A DNA stretch of 64,000 nt from Lunularia cruciata (taxonomy: Eukaryota; Streptophyta; Marchantiopsida; Lunulariales; Lunulariaceae), in the NCBI GenBank assembly GCA_948567375.1, contig OX419755.1:8375001-8439000 (forward strand), written 5' to 3'. The translations under genes and the position numbers were made by a program. Of this stretch, positions 55,001 through 64,000 are shown piece after piece (the stretch's first letter is position 1; every line of letters starts with the position of its first letter). The notes beneath the pieces are model-generated. The model had not been told where the DNA came from and did not search any database. It saw only the letters and a list, made by a program, of their open reading frames with translations.

Positions 55001-55727
55001 CTGGCAGCTATTTCCGCCATCACTCCCGGGAAATTGAAATTCCAGTTCCATGCTAAGAAAGTAATGCAAAGTCTAGTCAAGACTTCAATTCTAGCTACTA
55101 CATCTAATCTTTGAATTGCAAAAATTCACACCGCCAATGCATTGGCCACCTTCTTTGCCATAATCTGTTCTTTCATTCTACGATGCTGAAAGATGATACC
55201 CTCTCCTGGACGAGACACTCTAACTCCCTCGGGATTGCGGAAAATTTCACTCTTGATGGGCTTTCGGACACGCATTATTGCAAGATGACTACTCAAAGGG
55301 ATTGGAAATTCACTTGGCAAATTCAACTTGTCCCTATGTAGTCGCAATCTAATATTACCCCAAATTGTAGTCATTCTTCAGTCGATTTCAAATTTGACCT
55401 TCTCTCTTCTACGTGCAAATCTTGGTCACTGTCAAGACATGCTTCTTCTACCTCCGCCGTTTCTTGAAATGTACTTTCTTGCCACATACCAAGGTTGTTA
55501 AATGGTCTTTGTATCTTCTATGCCTTCCGACCCAAAGACGGTGCTCTTTGGACTTTTTCTGTCGTACTCTTTTTCTGAGTACCTCCATCATCGAATCTGA
55601 TGTTGTCTTCTTCGGATGTCCTCCAAAGTTACTTCTGTCCATTCTTTGTCCGCAATTTGACTTCCAATGCTTACTTCTTCTCTTAAACACTAATAAACAC
55701 AGAAAAACAAAAAATGTGGGTACCACA
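52004..55727 (-). mobile_element. Solo family A LTR in C2 methyltransferase (copy f)
   Basis: TGTGACAACTCGGC...ATGTGGGTACCACA with perfect TAATC duplications. 3724 bp, no internal region, so formed by LTR-LTR recombination. 52004-52819 is R-U5 and promoter part with no gene; 52820-55374 is the U3 frame; 55375-55727 shows no gene. It splits methyltransferase motif I. Confidence 0.95.
52820..55374 (-). pseudogene. U3 reading frame (copy f)
   Basis: From 55374: MTTIWGNIRLRLHRDKLNL, SEFPIPLSSHLAIMRVRKP, a TGA at 55126, IQRLDVVARIEVLTRL, ITFLAWNWNFNFPGVM, EYKVESYRDPIRRSIVGAMMTM, QAVFFHQMFVGVLVNWAKCFH, acidic SGSESEEETESQEKESEEQE, then coiled coil and end EADDEVNIGSG. The first ~500 codons are open apart from two stops. 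Clearly diverged from A1, so the frame has been kept over some time. Here the frame is open upstream of the A1 ATG. Confidence 0.7.
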
Positions 55728-55732
55728 TAATC
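55728..55732. other. Target-site duplication TAATC, right
   Basis: TAATC directly after the solo LTR; partner at 51999-52003. Confidence 0.9.
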
Positions 55733-56282
55733 CGACCGAACAACTCCAATAGACATATCCCCTCTACTAGATACTGCCAAGCAATGAGTGTGGTATCCAA
55801 AGGCATCAAAGCAATCACCTCTAGAGGGTCATCCTCACACTCATCTCTTGATGATACGAAGGCTCCACTCCAAGCTTGTTGCACCAACTGATCTACATGC
55901 TGCTGCAATGCCTCCTTTGAACTGCACAATGGAATATCCAAGGTGGATGGAACAATCCCACTTGTACTCCAAAGCCAAGTAATCTCCTTTGGTATTCGAG
56001 TATCCTCTGCATGGGCGTTCCCCTCCAACAAGTCACCAGGCCAAGTAATTGCACCACTAAAAGCTAAAACTGATGTTGCCATGGTCCCGGACTATAGTGA
56101 GCCAAGATTATCACTATTGAAGCGTATTGGTAGGCGACATACCCATCCCTCACCAGACTGCCAACCAGGGCTATAAGAGGTTGTCTCCTCCCAATAGTCA
56201 ATGCTGAAACCCATGGGGTATAACACTACTCCCCCAACTAGCACATCATATGACTCAGCTATTGTTTCAATAGCCTGAGCTC
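55733..56282 (-). pseudogene. C2 methyltransferase, N-terminal region and start of motif I
   Basis: ESYDVLVGGVVLYPMGFSIDYWEETTSYS, a shift, MATSVLAFSGAITWPGDLLEG, EEALQQHVDQLVQQAWSGAF, LDTTLIAWQYLVEGICLLELFG, at which the solo LTR cuts motif I. Colinear with C1 10693-11256. The ~170 residues before motif I match no domain I know. The frame is open from 56376 to the break apart from one TAG near 56093. Confidence 0.8.
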
Positions 56283-56653
56283 TCACCATTGAGCTATCAG
56301 TCGGATGACCAGGCTGAACCTGGACAACAAGCTCCCCAACAAGCTCCATGTGTGATGTACTATGTCGAACCACCACCTAGAGATGTTTGGATCTGAAATG
56401 GACACCTCTCCACATTGGTCTTCTAGACTGACAACTGCAGCCTTCCCCAACATAAGGGGTTGTGCACCAAAGTCTAGCAAGACTCTCTGTGGTGTATAGA
56501 CCTTCCCTGAAGGTCCCACCAAGCAGAAAATCCTCCTTTGGTTATCCAATAGGGCAACACCAGGTGTAAACCGTGCTCTCTCAAAGGCCGGTCTAGCTGC
56601 CAGTTCCTCCAATCTAGCCGTTAATGCCTTCCACAAACCATTGGTTGCTGAAC
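56283..56653 (-). pseudogene. C2 aspartic protease
   Basis: ELAARPAFERARFTPGVALLDNQRRIFCLVG, then RVLLDFGAQPLMLGKAAV. C1 has the active site D-S-G-A; here it is D-F-G-A. Upstream coding continues beyond B1 at 63812. Shift near 56370 into the methyltransferase frame. Confidence 0.7.
56650..56653. other. B1 target duplication, left (GAAC)
   Basis: GAAC before the LTR pairs with GAAT at 63812-63815 with one transition. Comparison with uninterrupted C1 (GATCCGTTCAGTGACC near 10350) shows that only about four bases are duplicated. Confidence 0.5.
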
Positions 56654-57340
56654 TGTGAGCCGGCCTGTCTCTCACTCAAGATGAACCTCTGATGGCTATT
56701 ATGGTAGCGCACCATGGACTAAGAAGGCAAGGAACCCCAACTCCATCATACTCCTCCAAGGCTAACACTCCAAGACTCAAGACATTGCTCCCTAGAGAAC
56801 TCAATGAGAGAGAGATAGTTGCAGATGAAAGGATGATGAGTACCTCCTCACCCCTTGTTTATATACTTGTGAAATAGTTACGTACCAAAGTTACTAATTA
56901 CCGTAATAACTCAAGTTACTAGACTAAAAGTCAAGTAAAGTCAAAAAGTAGAAAGGAATATCCATTCACATGGGCATATTCCCCTAAGTGGTCTTATCTT
57001 GACCCAACCACTAAGTCAAGGATTCCTTCACATGGGCTATCCTTGGACTAAGAAGAATCCAAAACAAAAAGGCTTGCGGTCCCAAGAGTTCTCAACTCTT
57101 TCCTCAAAGCCAAACACCTAAGAATAATACCAAGTCAACACACTAAAGTCCAAAATAGTGGTGCTCATCTTTTCTACTTCCTCTAAAGTAAGGTCCCCTC
57201 TATCTTAGCTATGACTAACTTCAGCTAAGCATGACTAATATAGAACCATCCTTTATCTCTATATAAATAATATCTCTTAAGTACTTGTAATACCAAGCTA
57301 AATATCACAATACCACACACATGCACAAATGGGTGTTACA
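56654..57340 (-). repeat. B1 3' LTR (687 bp)
   Basis: Minus strand TGTAACACCC...GGCTCACA. Near-identical to 63124-63811. TATA box at 56858-56866. No gene. Confidence 0.95.
56858..56866 (-). promoter_or_regulatory. TATA box of B1 3' LTR
   Basis: Minus strand GTATATAAACAAGGGG, about 480 bp into the LTR. Identical in the 5' LTR at 63328-63336. Confidence 0.55.
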
Positions 57341-57349
57341 TTTACCCCC
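57341..57349 (-). other. Polypurine tract of B1
   Basis: Minus strand GGGGGTAAA immediately before the 3' LTR. Confidence 0.65.
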
Positions 57350-57388
57350 GGACTAAGTTTTCACTTTGTCCTCAAAGTGAAGGTCTTT

Positions 57389-58701
57389 CTACCTTCTATG
57401 GTACATCTTCAACTTATCATGGTTAATCCTATCAAAGTGTCTTCCTCCCAACTCCTTGAGATCATAGGTGTAATTGCCCCACACTTTCTCCACTATGTAA
57501 GGTCCAAAGTACTTAGGCAAAAACTTCTTTTGCACTCTCTTGAATCAAATGGAATCAAACAACATTACCCAATCACCTTCTTTGAAAGGCTCCACCTTCT
57601 CCTTGCCTTACCTCTTGTCATAGCTCTCCTTTTGTTTCCTTTGGGCTTGCTCCACTCGAACCATAGCAACTGCTCTTGCCTCTTCTAACTCCATGAGTTG
57701 ATCCTTCCTTGACTTCTCTGCATCACCTCCTTGTGCTTTCTTCAATCTCCTATGAATGCTTTGGAAGGTAGGAAGATCAAAGTGAATAGGTAAGGTAGAC
57801 TCAATACCATACACCAATTGAAATGGAGAATATCCGGTGGAAGTCTTCATAGTTGTCCTAAACTCCCACAAAACTGCATGAATCCTCTTGTCCCAATGAT
57901 GTTTAGCCCCCTCCATTTTTGCATCTTTGGCCAACATCATGCACAAGGTCTGATTGGTTCTCTCTGCCAAGCCATTGGAATTTGGCTTATAGGATGTACT
58001 TACTCTATGTGTGATAGAGAAATGTCGTAGCATGGCTATAGTTATGCTTCATGTAAACTCTCCTCCTCTATCAGAAACCAACTCCAAAGGGCATCCAAAC
58101 CTAGTGATAATGCGTTCAAAAAGAAATCTACCCACTTCATCTTCATTCTTGTCCCTCAATGGTCTAGCCTCAACCCACTTGGTAAGGTAATCAGTAACTA
58201 CCACAATGTATCGATTGTTCCTTGGGGTTCTATTGAGAGGACCTACAAAATCAACTCCCCACTTCTCAAAAGGTCCTAGCAATGGAATTGATCTAAGTGG
58301 TGGAGTGGATGTACACTTTCTAGCAAAAGCTTGACAAACATGACAAGTTTTCCAATAATCAAGACAATCCTTGAAAATCCCTCTCCAATGGTAACCTGCA
58401 TCTAGAATCTTGAAAGCAATCACCTTTCCTGCAAAGTGTCCTCCACATACTAAACCTTCATGAAACTCCTTTATGAGTAGGATAGACTCTTCCTTACCCA
58501 TTGCTCTTTGAAGTAGACCATCTGCTCCTTGGTGAAAAAGAATATCCTACACCATTGTGTAAGGTCTAGATCTTGCTGCAAGGGCCTTCCTCTCCCTAGC
58601 ATGCATCCCTTTTGGATAGTTACCTCTGGTCACAAAATCCACAATCTCCTTGTACTCCATTGGAACCTCTTGAGTGACTGAGATTGTCATGAGCTCCTCA
58701 T
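57389..58701 (-). pseudogene. B1 integrase
   Basis: DEELMTIS-like pre-region, zinc domain FHEGLVCGGHFAG and CHVCQAFA, core WGVDFVGPLNRTPRNNRYIVVVTDYLTKWVEA, RFGCPLELVSDRGGEF, then (shift near 58040) NSNGLAERTNQTLCMMLAKDAK, HWDKRIHAVLWEFRTTMK and C-terminal KFLPKYFGPYIVEKVWG, ending KMYHRR at 57389. D-D-E all present. Stops near 58550 and 57545. Very close to B2. Confidence 0.85.
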
Positions 58702-59385
58702 CTTCTTAGGATCAACTGCTATTCCATCCTCTAAGATGATGTGCCCCAAAAGTAGACCTTCTTCACATCCAAAAATGCACTTCTCTAGGTTGAGTGATGC
58801 ATTTGCCTCATCCAAGCATTGCAAGACTTTGATTAGGTGCTCAAAGTGCTCCTCCTTGCTCCCATAGACACAAAAGTCATCAATGAAGTCTCTCACAAAT
58901 TTCCCAATGAAAGGTTCAAATACCTTGTTCATGAACCGTTGGAATGTGGCTGGAGCATTGCAAAGCCCAAAAGGCATGACCTTGAAAGCATAAGTTCCCC
59001 AAGGTGTGGTGAATGTGGTGAGTTTTTGATGCTCTGGTGCAATCTTGATTTGGTTATATCCACTATAACCATCTCCAAAACTATACCTCTCATGACCTGC
59101 AACCTCCTCCAAGATCTCATCAATGAATGGCAATGGGTAGTAGTCCTTCTTGGTAACAACATTGAGCTTCTTGTAATCCACACATACTCGAAGCTTGCCA
59201 TTCTTTTTCTTCACAATAACAATTGGAGACACCCATTCTGAATTCTCCACCTCAAAGATAAATCCAGCCTCCTTGAGCTTATCAATCTCCTCCTTCACAA
59301 CCAAAGATATTGATGGGCTAATGTGATGTTGCTTTTGGCGGATTGGTCTTGCATGTGACTCCACCTCTATCTTGTGCTCCTCCAA
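58702..59385 (-). pseudogene. B1 reverse transcriptase
   Basis: KIEVESHARPIRQKQHHISP, SEWVSPIVIVKKKNGKLRVCVDYKKLNVVTKKDYY, YSFGDGYSGYNQIKI, MPFGLCNAPATFQRF, catalytic FIDDFCVYG, SLNLEKCIFGCEEGLLLGH. Ends AVDPKK at the deletion that removed the thumb and RNase H. A 1 bp deletion at about 59392 shifts it from the upstream linker. Confidence 0.85.
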
Positions 59386-60308
59386 GGTGACTTTTTTAAA
59401 TCCTTGTAACTGAAAGCAAACACATGGATGAACTTGCGGAAAATCTCTTCAAATCTCACCTTCTCCTCCTTGGTAACATTTGGGCCATACTTGAGGGTAG
59501 CTAACATTCTCTCTACCTCCTCAAGTGTCAATGCTGATTTGTCTGGGTCCTTCAAAACCTCAAGCTTAGTTGCAAAATCCATAGCACACAAGGGATACAC
59601 ATCTGAATCAGATTCAGATTCATCCTCCTCCATGGAAGTCTCCTCTTCCATGCTTGTGTCCACATCGGAACCTCCTTCTTCAAAATCTGATTCCCAATAA
59701 TCAGAAGATGGTGTATCTGAATGTGAAGTGTTGGTGGTGTTAGTCACAGGAACTGTGACCCTATGGTTTGATGGCCCAATCCTCAAGTACCCTTTGTGCC
59801 ATCGATCAGTTGTGCGTGTTGCTCTCAATCATGGTCTCCCTAGAAGTAAGTCATAGCTTGAATCCTTCAAGACTTGGAAAGTCATGAGATTTTGAACTCC
59901 CATAACTGAAACTACCACCTTATCCATCACCCCTATTGGTCGAACTTGTTGCTTGTTTGCCATGCTCACCACAAATGTTGAAGGTCTTGAGGGTATCATA
60001 CCCAACTTCTTCATCAACCTTTCTGACATGGCATTCACTGCTGATCCTCTATCAACCAATGCATCCTTGATGTTGTGACCATTCACTCTCACATCAATCT
60101 TGGAGGCATATTCACAAGCCTCTCATTGTGCTGGCTTGGCATCCACCACCCCCATTGATACAAGAACTTTTGCCTTCTTCTTCGTCTTGCTCCTTGTAGA
60201 ACTCAAACCACCTCTAAGCTCCTTTCTCAAGGTAGGGTTCAAAGCAACTAATTGGCCCACTGTGATGTTAGCTTTGTGCCTACCAACATCCCCCAACACA
60301 TTGTAGTT
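59386..60308 (-). pseudogene. B1 protease and acidic linker
   Basis: SMGVVDAKPAQ, ACEYASKIDVRVNGHNIKDALVDRGSAVNAM (active-site Gly replaced: D-R-G-S; B2/B3 have D-G-G-S), KQQVRPIGVMDKVVVSVMGVQNLMTFQVLKDSSYDLLLG, then linker SMEEETSMEEDESESDSD and VRFEEIFRKFIHVFAFSYKDL. Stops at 59826 (TGG to TGA) and about 60120. Same frame as gag. Confidence 0.75.
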
Positions 60309-61556
60309 CTATTGTTGCTTTGAGATCAAGAAGTCCTCTATCCCCAACTTCTTCCTTGGAGTCTTTGTTGTTGAGGGTGTTGAGGTGCGAGTGCTCCTAG
60401 TAGACATAGGAGTATCCTTGCTTGAAGTCAATCCTTGAGAAGAGTGAACATCCTTTGCAAAACGAGCTCTCTTCTTCTCTTGTGCCAAAAGCTCCAAATT
60501 AAGACCATTGGAGTTTGAGCACTCTCCCTTCTCATACTTGCTCTCAACCACATCTATGGATGCTATCCCCTTACCTTTGTTGGGATTAGGAGCCACTTGG
60601 GTTTCACTATCTCCCTCTTTCCCTCTATTGGCTCCCTCATAACCCCTTCTTCCATGGTAAGTGGAATTTGGGCAATTCCTTTGGATATGGCCTCTTCCTC
60701 CACAACCAAAACAATTTCTATCATTGAAATTGTTGGCTGGTTGGCCTCCTCTATATGGATAGTTTCCATAACTCCTAGGCCCTCTCCCTACATTCTGATC
60801 CACCTCTCTCTTCTCCCATGGTTGCACCACATTGATCTTGAGATCCGCAAGTTGTTCTGTGATGGTTTGGAGTGGATCTTTTGGTGGAGGTGCAAGAATT
60901 GGAGCAACTACTACTTGTGGTGCAACCCTTGTCACCAAAGTATCAGAAGTTCCACCATACTTGTGGCCTTGAGAAGGATGCACAACCTCCTTCACCACCA
61001 AATCACTCTCATCCCCTTCCAAACTCTCCTCCATATGAATTGCGATCTTAATAGCTTCAACCTTGGAAGAAGGTTTCTCATATCTCACCTTGCTTCTAAT
61101 TTGTGGTCTCAACCCTCCCACAAAATTCTTGGTGAGCATGGCCCCTATGCCAATCATTGTAGTCTCCACATCATCCCCACCCTTCCTCAACACTATGTGA
61201 AATTTGGACTCCAACTTTTATACTCTTTCCACATAGACTCTCACTTTCTCTCCATCTCCTTGCTTGAGAAATTAAACCTCACTCATCAATCTCTCATAAC
61301 TCTCATCAGGAAGAAAGTTCTCAATGAGTGTTGAAGTCAAAATCTCCCAAGACTCCTCTTCCACATCTCTCCTCTCTCTCTTTTGGTATTCTGACTCATA
61401 CCATGTAAGTGCTGCATCCTCAAAGAAATCTGGTAATAATGAGGCCCACACATTCTTCCTCCTCTCATTGTTTCCTATGCAAGCTCTCTTGAAGTCTCTC
61501 ACAAGGGCCTCCACATCTTCTCCATCCTTGCCAAAGAAAACCGGAAGTTTCCCCAT
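60309..61556 (-). pseudogene. B1 gag
   Basis: ATG at 61554-61556: MGKLPVFFGKDGEDVEALVRDF, WASLLPDFFEDAALTWYESEYQKRER (retrotransposon gag capsid pattern), DESYERLMSEV, stops at 61272 and about 61218, then NFVGGLRPQIRSKVRYEK, a Pro/Gln linker, NVGRGPRSYGNYPYRGGQPANNFNDRN and one CX2CX4HX4C zinc knuckle CFGCGGRGHIQRNC (60672-60713). Ends SKQQ and a stop, then protease. One knuckle, against three in family A. Confidence 0.85.
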
Positions 61557-61790
61557 CTTAACCCCTCACTATCTTTCATTTCTCTCAATTTTTTTTTCTT
61601 TTTTCTTTTCTCTCACTCTATTACTAATAGAATATATACATGACTAACACCATCTGAGAATAATCCACTCTAGGGAATACAAAAGGTTCAGGTTGCTCCA
61701 AGATTTCTATAGCAATATCAAATCCTAGAGTGCATATTAATCTAACTCTCATGGATAGTTTATCCATAAGTTGAAAGATTATCTCCATCA
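61557..61790 (-). other. B1 leader, gag-proximal part
   Basis: Low-complexity A/G-rich (minus) stretch AGAGAAAAGAAAAAAG near 61590 and no ORF of note. B3 shares the part next to gag up to its LTR insertion. Confidence 0.4.
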
Positions 61791-62264
61791 CTAATCTTGA
61801 GAACTAGCTGATGAAGGTGGTAGAATTTCTCTAGCTGTACTAAGACTCTCTCCAAGATCCTTCACCAAAGTTTCCAAAAGTGCTTTTACTCCACTACACT
61901 CATGTCCTTTTGGAAGTCCTTCAACTCCACAAACCTCACACAACTCCTTGGTCTTAGATCTTCTCCCTCCCAATCTTGGTGAAGAAGGTCCAACATGCAA
62001 ACCCAAGTCAAGTAAGCCTCTCCTTTCCCTCAATCTCTTGCTCTCAAAGGTCAATGGACATGAACTTGCCTTTTGTTCTTTCTCTCCACATAGAAAGCAC
62101 TTAGACTCACTCTTTCTTCCAAGTGGTGTAGGTTTTTGGATCCTCTCAATACTCTCTTCAAATTCTATTGTAAACTCTCTTTTCTTCAAATCAACCCCTA
62201 CAATCACCTCAAACCCTTGGGGAACCTTGCATAATCTCAATTGCCACTCTTGATGACCCTCCAT
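61791..62264 (-). CDS. Leader ORF of B1, 157 codons, Cys-rich, function unknown
   Basis: Sense-strand ORF between the 5' LTR and gag: MEGHQEWQLRLCKVPQGFEVIVGVDLKKREF, then CFLCGEKEQKASSCPL, RGLLDLGLHVGPSSPR, CEVCGVEGLPKGHEC and a Leu/Ser-rich tail. Two CxxCG-type knuckles (the second C-x2-C...H-x-C) suggest metal binding, possibly a nucleic-acid or protein contact. Coding similarity may extend upstream in another frame (MRYRLGDLSDIV... at 62394), so the N-terminus could be longer and shifted. Extra ORFs upstream of gag are known in some Tat-lineage elements. Only one copy here, so conservation cannot be tested. Confidence 0.45.
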   Translation of the reverse strand: MEGHQEWQLRLCKVPQGFEVIVGVDLKKREFTIEFEESIERIQKPTPLGRKSESKCFLCGEKEQKASSCPLTFESKRLRERRGLLDLGLHVGPSSPRLGGRRSKTKELCEVCGVEGLPKGHECSGVKALLETLVKDLGESLSTAREILPPSSASSQD

Positions 62265-63100
62265 GTTCCCAAGATGAATCTAAACACTCAAACATGCTTT
62301 TTGTTGATCTCAAACTCCTCATGCATGAGATCTCCACTCTGCAGAATTGACCCTTCCTCACAATGTCACTCAAATCTCCCAACCTGTATCTCACAGTCCT
62401 CTGAAATTTTGCACACTTAATAAAAACTCTAGGACGTCTCTCCTTGAAAAATTTCAGATCTTTTCATCAAGCCATTTGGCCTAGACACCTCTCTATTCAG
62501 CACACATATTTCAGATTTGGTTTGAAAACCACCCCCCTCATTTCAAAAACTCATAACTCCCTGCGCAAGAACGATCTCTCTCTAACTTTTGTGGCAGCAG
62601 GTAGGATACAATAAACTGAATTTTTTTGAGAATTTTCAAGACAATTTACCGAAAATTGAAGAAATGGCAGACTCTGTACAATTTTCTAAAGAGCATGCAG
62701 TTGCGGGAGCACTTTACCCTATCAACTTTCAAAAATTCTAGCCTAGTGCGTATAGAAGCTCTCACAATAATTTTAAGTGTGCTAACTGGAAAATAACCCA
62801 AGCTATCATGTGTAGAAATTTCAAGTCCAGATCTCAAACTTGAGATTTTGCCCAAAATCACCTTAATCCCCAAAATCTGCAATCCACCTCACACAATCTC
62901 TCCAATTCCTCTCATGTGTACAAGATGTACAAAATCAACTCAAATACATCATAATGAACTACAGGGTATACAAATGGATCTTGGTTCTCTAACATAAGTT
63001 CAGCCCTCTCCTCTCCTAATGTCCTCTCCAAGTGAGCTCTCATAGCCTCCTTCTGCCTAATGTAGAATTGGACACGGAACATTATCTTCCCTTCTAGAGA
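62265..63100 (-). other. B1 leader, 5' part
   Basis: About 830 bp between the primer site and the leader ORF. Only short frames (62209-62394, 62646-62882, 62912-63145). I see no domain. The 62394 frame may be a shifted extension of the leader ORF. Confidence 0.4.
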
Positions 63101-63119
63101 GGTCTTGGCAACGGAACCA
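63101..63119 (-). other. Primer-binding site of B1 (divergent)
   Basis: Minus strand TGGTTCCGTTGCCAAGACC begins four bases after the LTR. It keeps TGG, CCGTTGCC and spacing of the tRNA-Asp site but has TT for CG and AAG for GGG. Either a diverged tRNA-Asp site or another tRNA. Confidence 0.55.
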
Positions 63120-63123
63120 AAAA

Positions 63124-63811
63124 TGTGAGCCGGCCTGTCTTTCACTCAGGATGAACCTCTGATGGCTATTATGGTAGTGCACCATGGACTAAGAAGGCAA
63201 GGAACCCCAACTCCATCATACTCCTCCAAGGCTAACACTCCAAGACTCAAGACATTGCTCCCTAGAGAACTCAATGAGAGAGAGATAGTTGCAAATGAAA
63301 GGATGATGAGTACCTCCTCACCCCTTGTTTATATACTTGTGAAATAGTTACGTACCAAAGTTACTAATTACCGTAGTAACTCAAGTTACTAGACTAAAAG
63401 TCAAGTAAAGTCAAAAAGTAGAAAGGAATATCCATTCACATGGGCATATTCCCCTAAGTGATCTTATCTTGACCCAACCACTAAGTCAAGGATTCCTTCA
63501 CATGGGCTATCCTTGGACTAAAGAAGAATCCAAAACAAAAAGGCTTGCGGGCCCAAGAGTTCTCAACTCTTTCCTCAAAGCCAAACACCTAGGAATAATA
63601 CCAAGTCAACACACTAAAGTCCAAAATGGTGGTGCTCATCTTTTCTACTTCCTCTAAAGTAAGGTCCCATCTATCTTAGCTATGACTAACTTTAGCTAAG
63701 CATGACTAATATAGAACCATCCTTTATCTCTATATAAATAATATCTCTTAAGTACTTGTAATACCAAGCTAAATATCACAATACCACACACATGCACAAA
63801 TGGGTGTTACA
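63124..63811 (-). repeat. B1 5' LTR (688 bp)
   Basis: Minus strand TGTAACACCCATTTG...GGCTCACA. TATA box at 63328-63336 (GTATATAAAC). No gene. Confidence 0.95.
63328..63336 (-). promoter_or_regulatory. TATA box of B1 5' LTR
   Basis: Minus strand GTATATAAACAAGG. Would start the B1 genomic transcript near 63300. Confidence 0.55.
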
Positions 63812-64000
63812 GAATGGATCCCATGCTCCTCAACCAAGTCAACTCCACTACTAACCACCTCTACTCTAGTAGTAGGAACCGCATCTTCCCTACTCTCACA
63901 AAGTGTGGCAGCCAATTGGAACACTAGGGCTAGGTCAACTCCCAATGTAAACATGTCATTGGCCAAAAACAAAGGATACCGCATAATCAGCTGAGCCGCC
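63812..64000 (-). pseudogene. C2 gag-like region, continues beyond window
   Basis: Minus strand MRYPLFLANDMFTLGVDLALVFQLAATLCESREDAVPTTR, then VDLVEEHGIHS. Matches C1 10180-10360 (LFLASGMFTL, LCESRDDVVPT, LVEEHEIRS). Open to the window edge. It continues at 56653 across B1 into the protease. No known domain recognised. Confidence 0.65.

Larger units (their letters stand above)
56654..63811 (-). mobile_element. B1: two-LTR family B Ty3/gypsy element
   Basis: 7158 bp, minus strand. 5' LTR 63124-63811, primer site, ~1.57 kb leader with an extra ORF, gag, protease, RT, integrase, 3' LTR 56654-57340. RNase H is missing: RT (AVDPKK) is joined to pre-integrase (DEELMTIS) at about 58702. The LTRs are 688 and 687 bp and almost identical, so the insertion is young. 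Inserted between the gag-like part and protease of C2. Confidence 0.95.
30520..64000 (-). mobile_element. C2: methyltransferase-bearing Ty3/gypsy element, split by four insertions
   Basis: Minus strand, entering from beyond 64000. Own segments: 64000-63812, 56653-55728, 52003-48456, about 45174-45113, and 31572-30520. Read in that order they give gag/protease, methyltransferase, RT, RNase H, integrase, PHD finger, purine tract and 3' LTR. Interruptions: B1, solo A LTR, truncated A LTR, A1. Removing each insertion restores colinearity with C1, except for a deletion of the integrase C-terminal half at the LTR-e break. Inserted in B2 gag after TCCTC (30515-30519). Confidence 0.85.

Overview
The window is a dense nest of plant-type LTR retrotransposons. 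I see no host gene, tRNA gene, rRNA or CRISPR array. All recognisable coding sequence is gag-pol, or element-borne accessory sequence, of Ty3/gypsy elements, and nearly all of it is broken by stops, frameshifts, deletions or insertions. Working names used here: family A has very long LTRs (about 3.3-3.8 kb), a tRNA-Asp-type primer site, a gag with three zinc knuckles and an 857-codon reading frame inside U3. A-short is a 1.8 kb LTR variant of A. Family B has about 690 bp LTRs and a gag with one knuckle. Family C carries protease, DNA cytosine-5 methyltransferase, RT, RNase H, integrase and a PHD finger. Family D is a chromodomain chromovirus fragment. The host is most likely a large-genome land plant. 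Tat/Athila-like tRNA-Asp priming, deep nesting and a methyltransferase of canonical (DNMT3-like, not DRM) motif order fit a gymnosperm, fern or lycophyte better than an angiosperm, but this is inference.

Layout. 1-1242: end of a D element (minus) with an A-short LTR in its 3' LTR. 1243-4920: B3 (minus), inserted in the D chromodomain. 4921-7797: an A LTR (minus) in the B3 leader. 7870-15352: C1 (plus), preceded by an A-short LTR and primer site, with a D-type LTR at 14390-15187. 15353-21860: A2 (plus), inserted in the C1 integrase. 21861-30519: B2 (minus), inserted in the A2 integrase and split by a solo A LTR at 24025-27300. 30520-64000 and beyond: C2 (minus), inserted in the B2 gag and itself interrupted by complete A1 (31573-45107, target duplication GGTGG), a truncated A LTR (45175-48455), a solo A LTR (52004-55727, duplication TAATC, exactly in methyltransferase motif I) and complete B1 (56654-63811).

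Two element-borne systems stand out. First, family C fuses a DNMT3-type methyltransferase between protease and RT and ends pol in a PHD finger, so both copies point to an element able to write, and perhaps read, chromatin marks. Second, every long A LTR carries the same reading frame, upstream of the LTR TATA box and therefore in U3. The two LTRs of A1 are broken at different sites, so the frame was open when A1 inserted. Its position resembles U3 genes such as nef or sag: the 3' LTR copy would be the last ORF of the genomic RNA.
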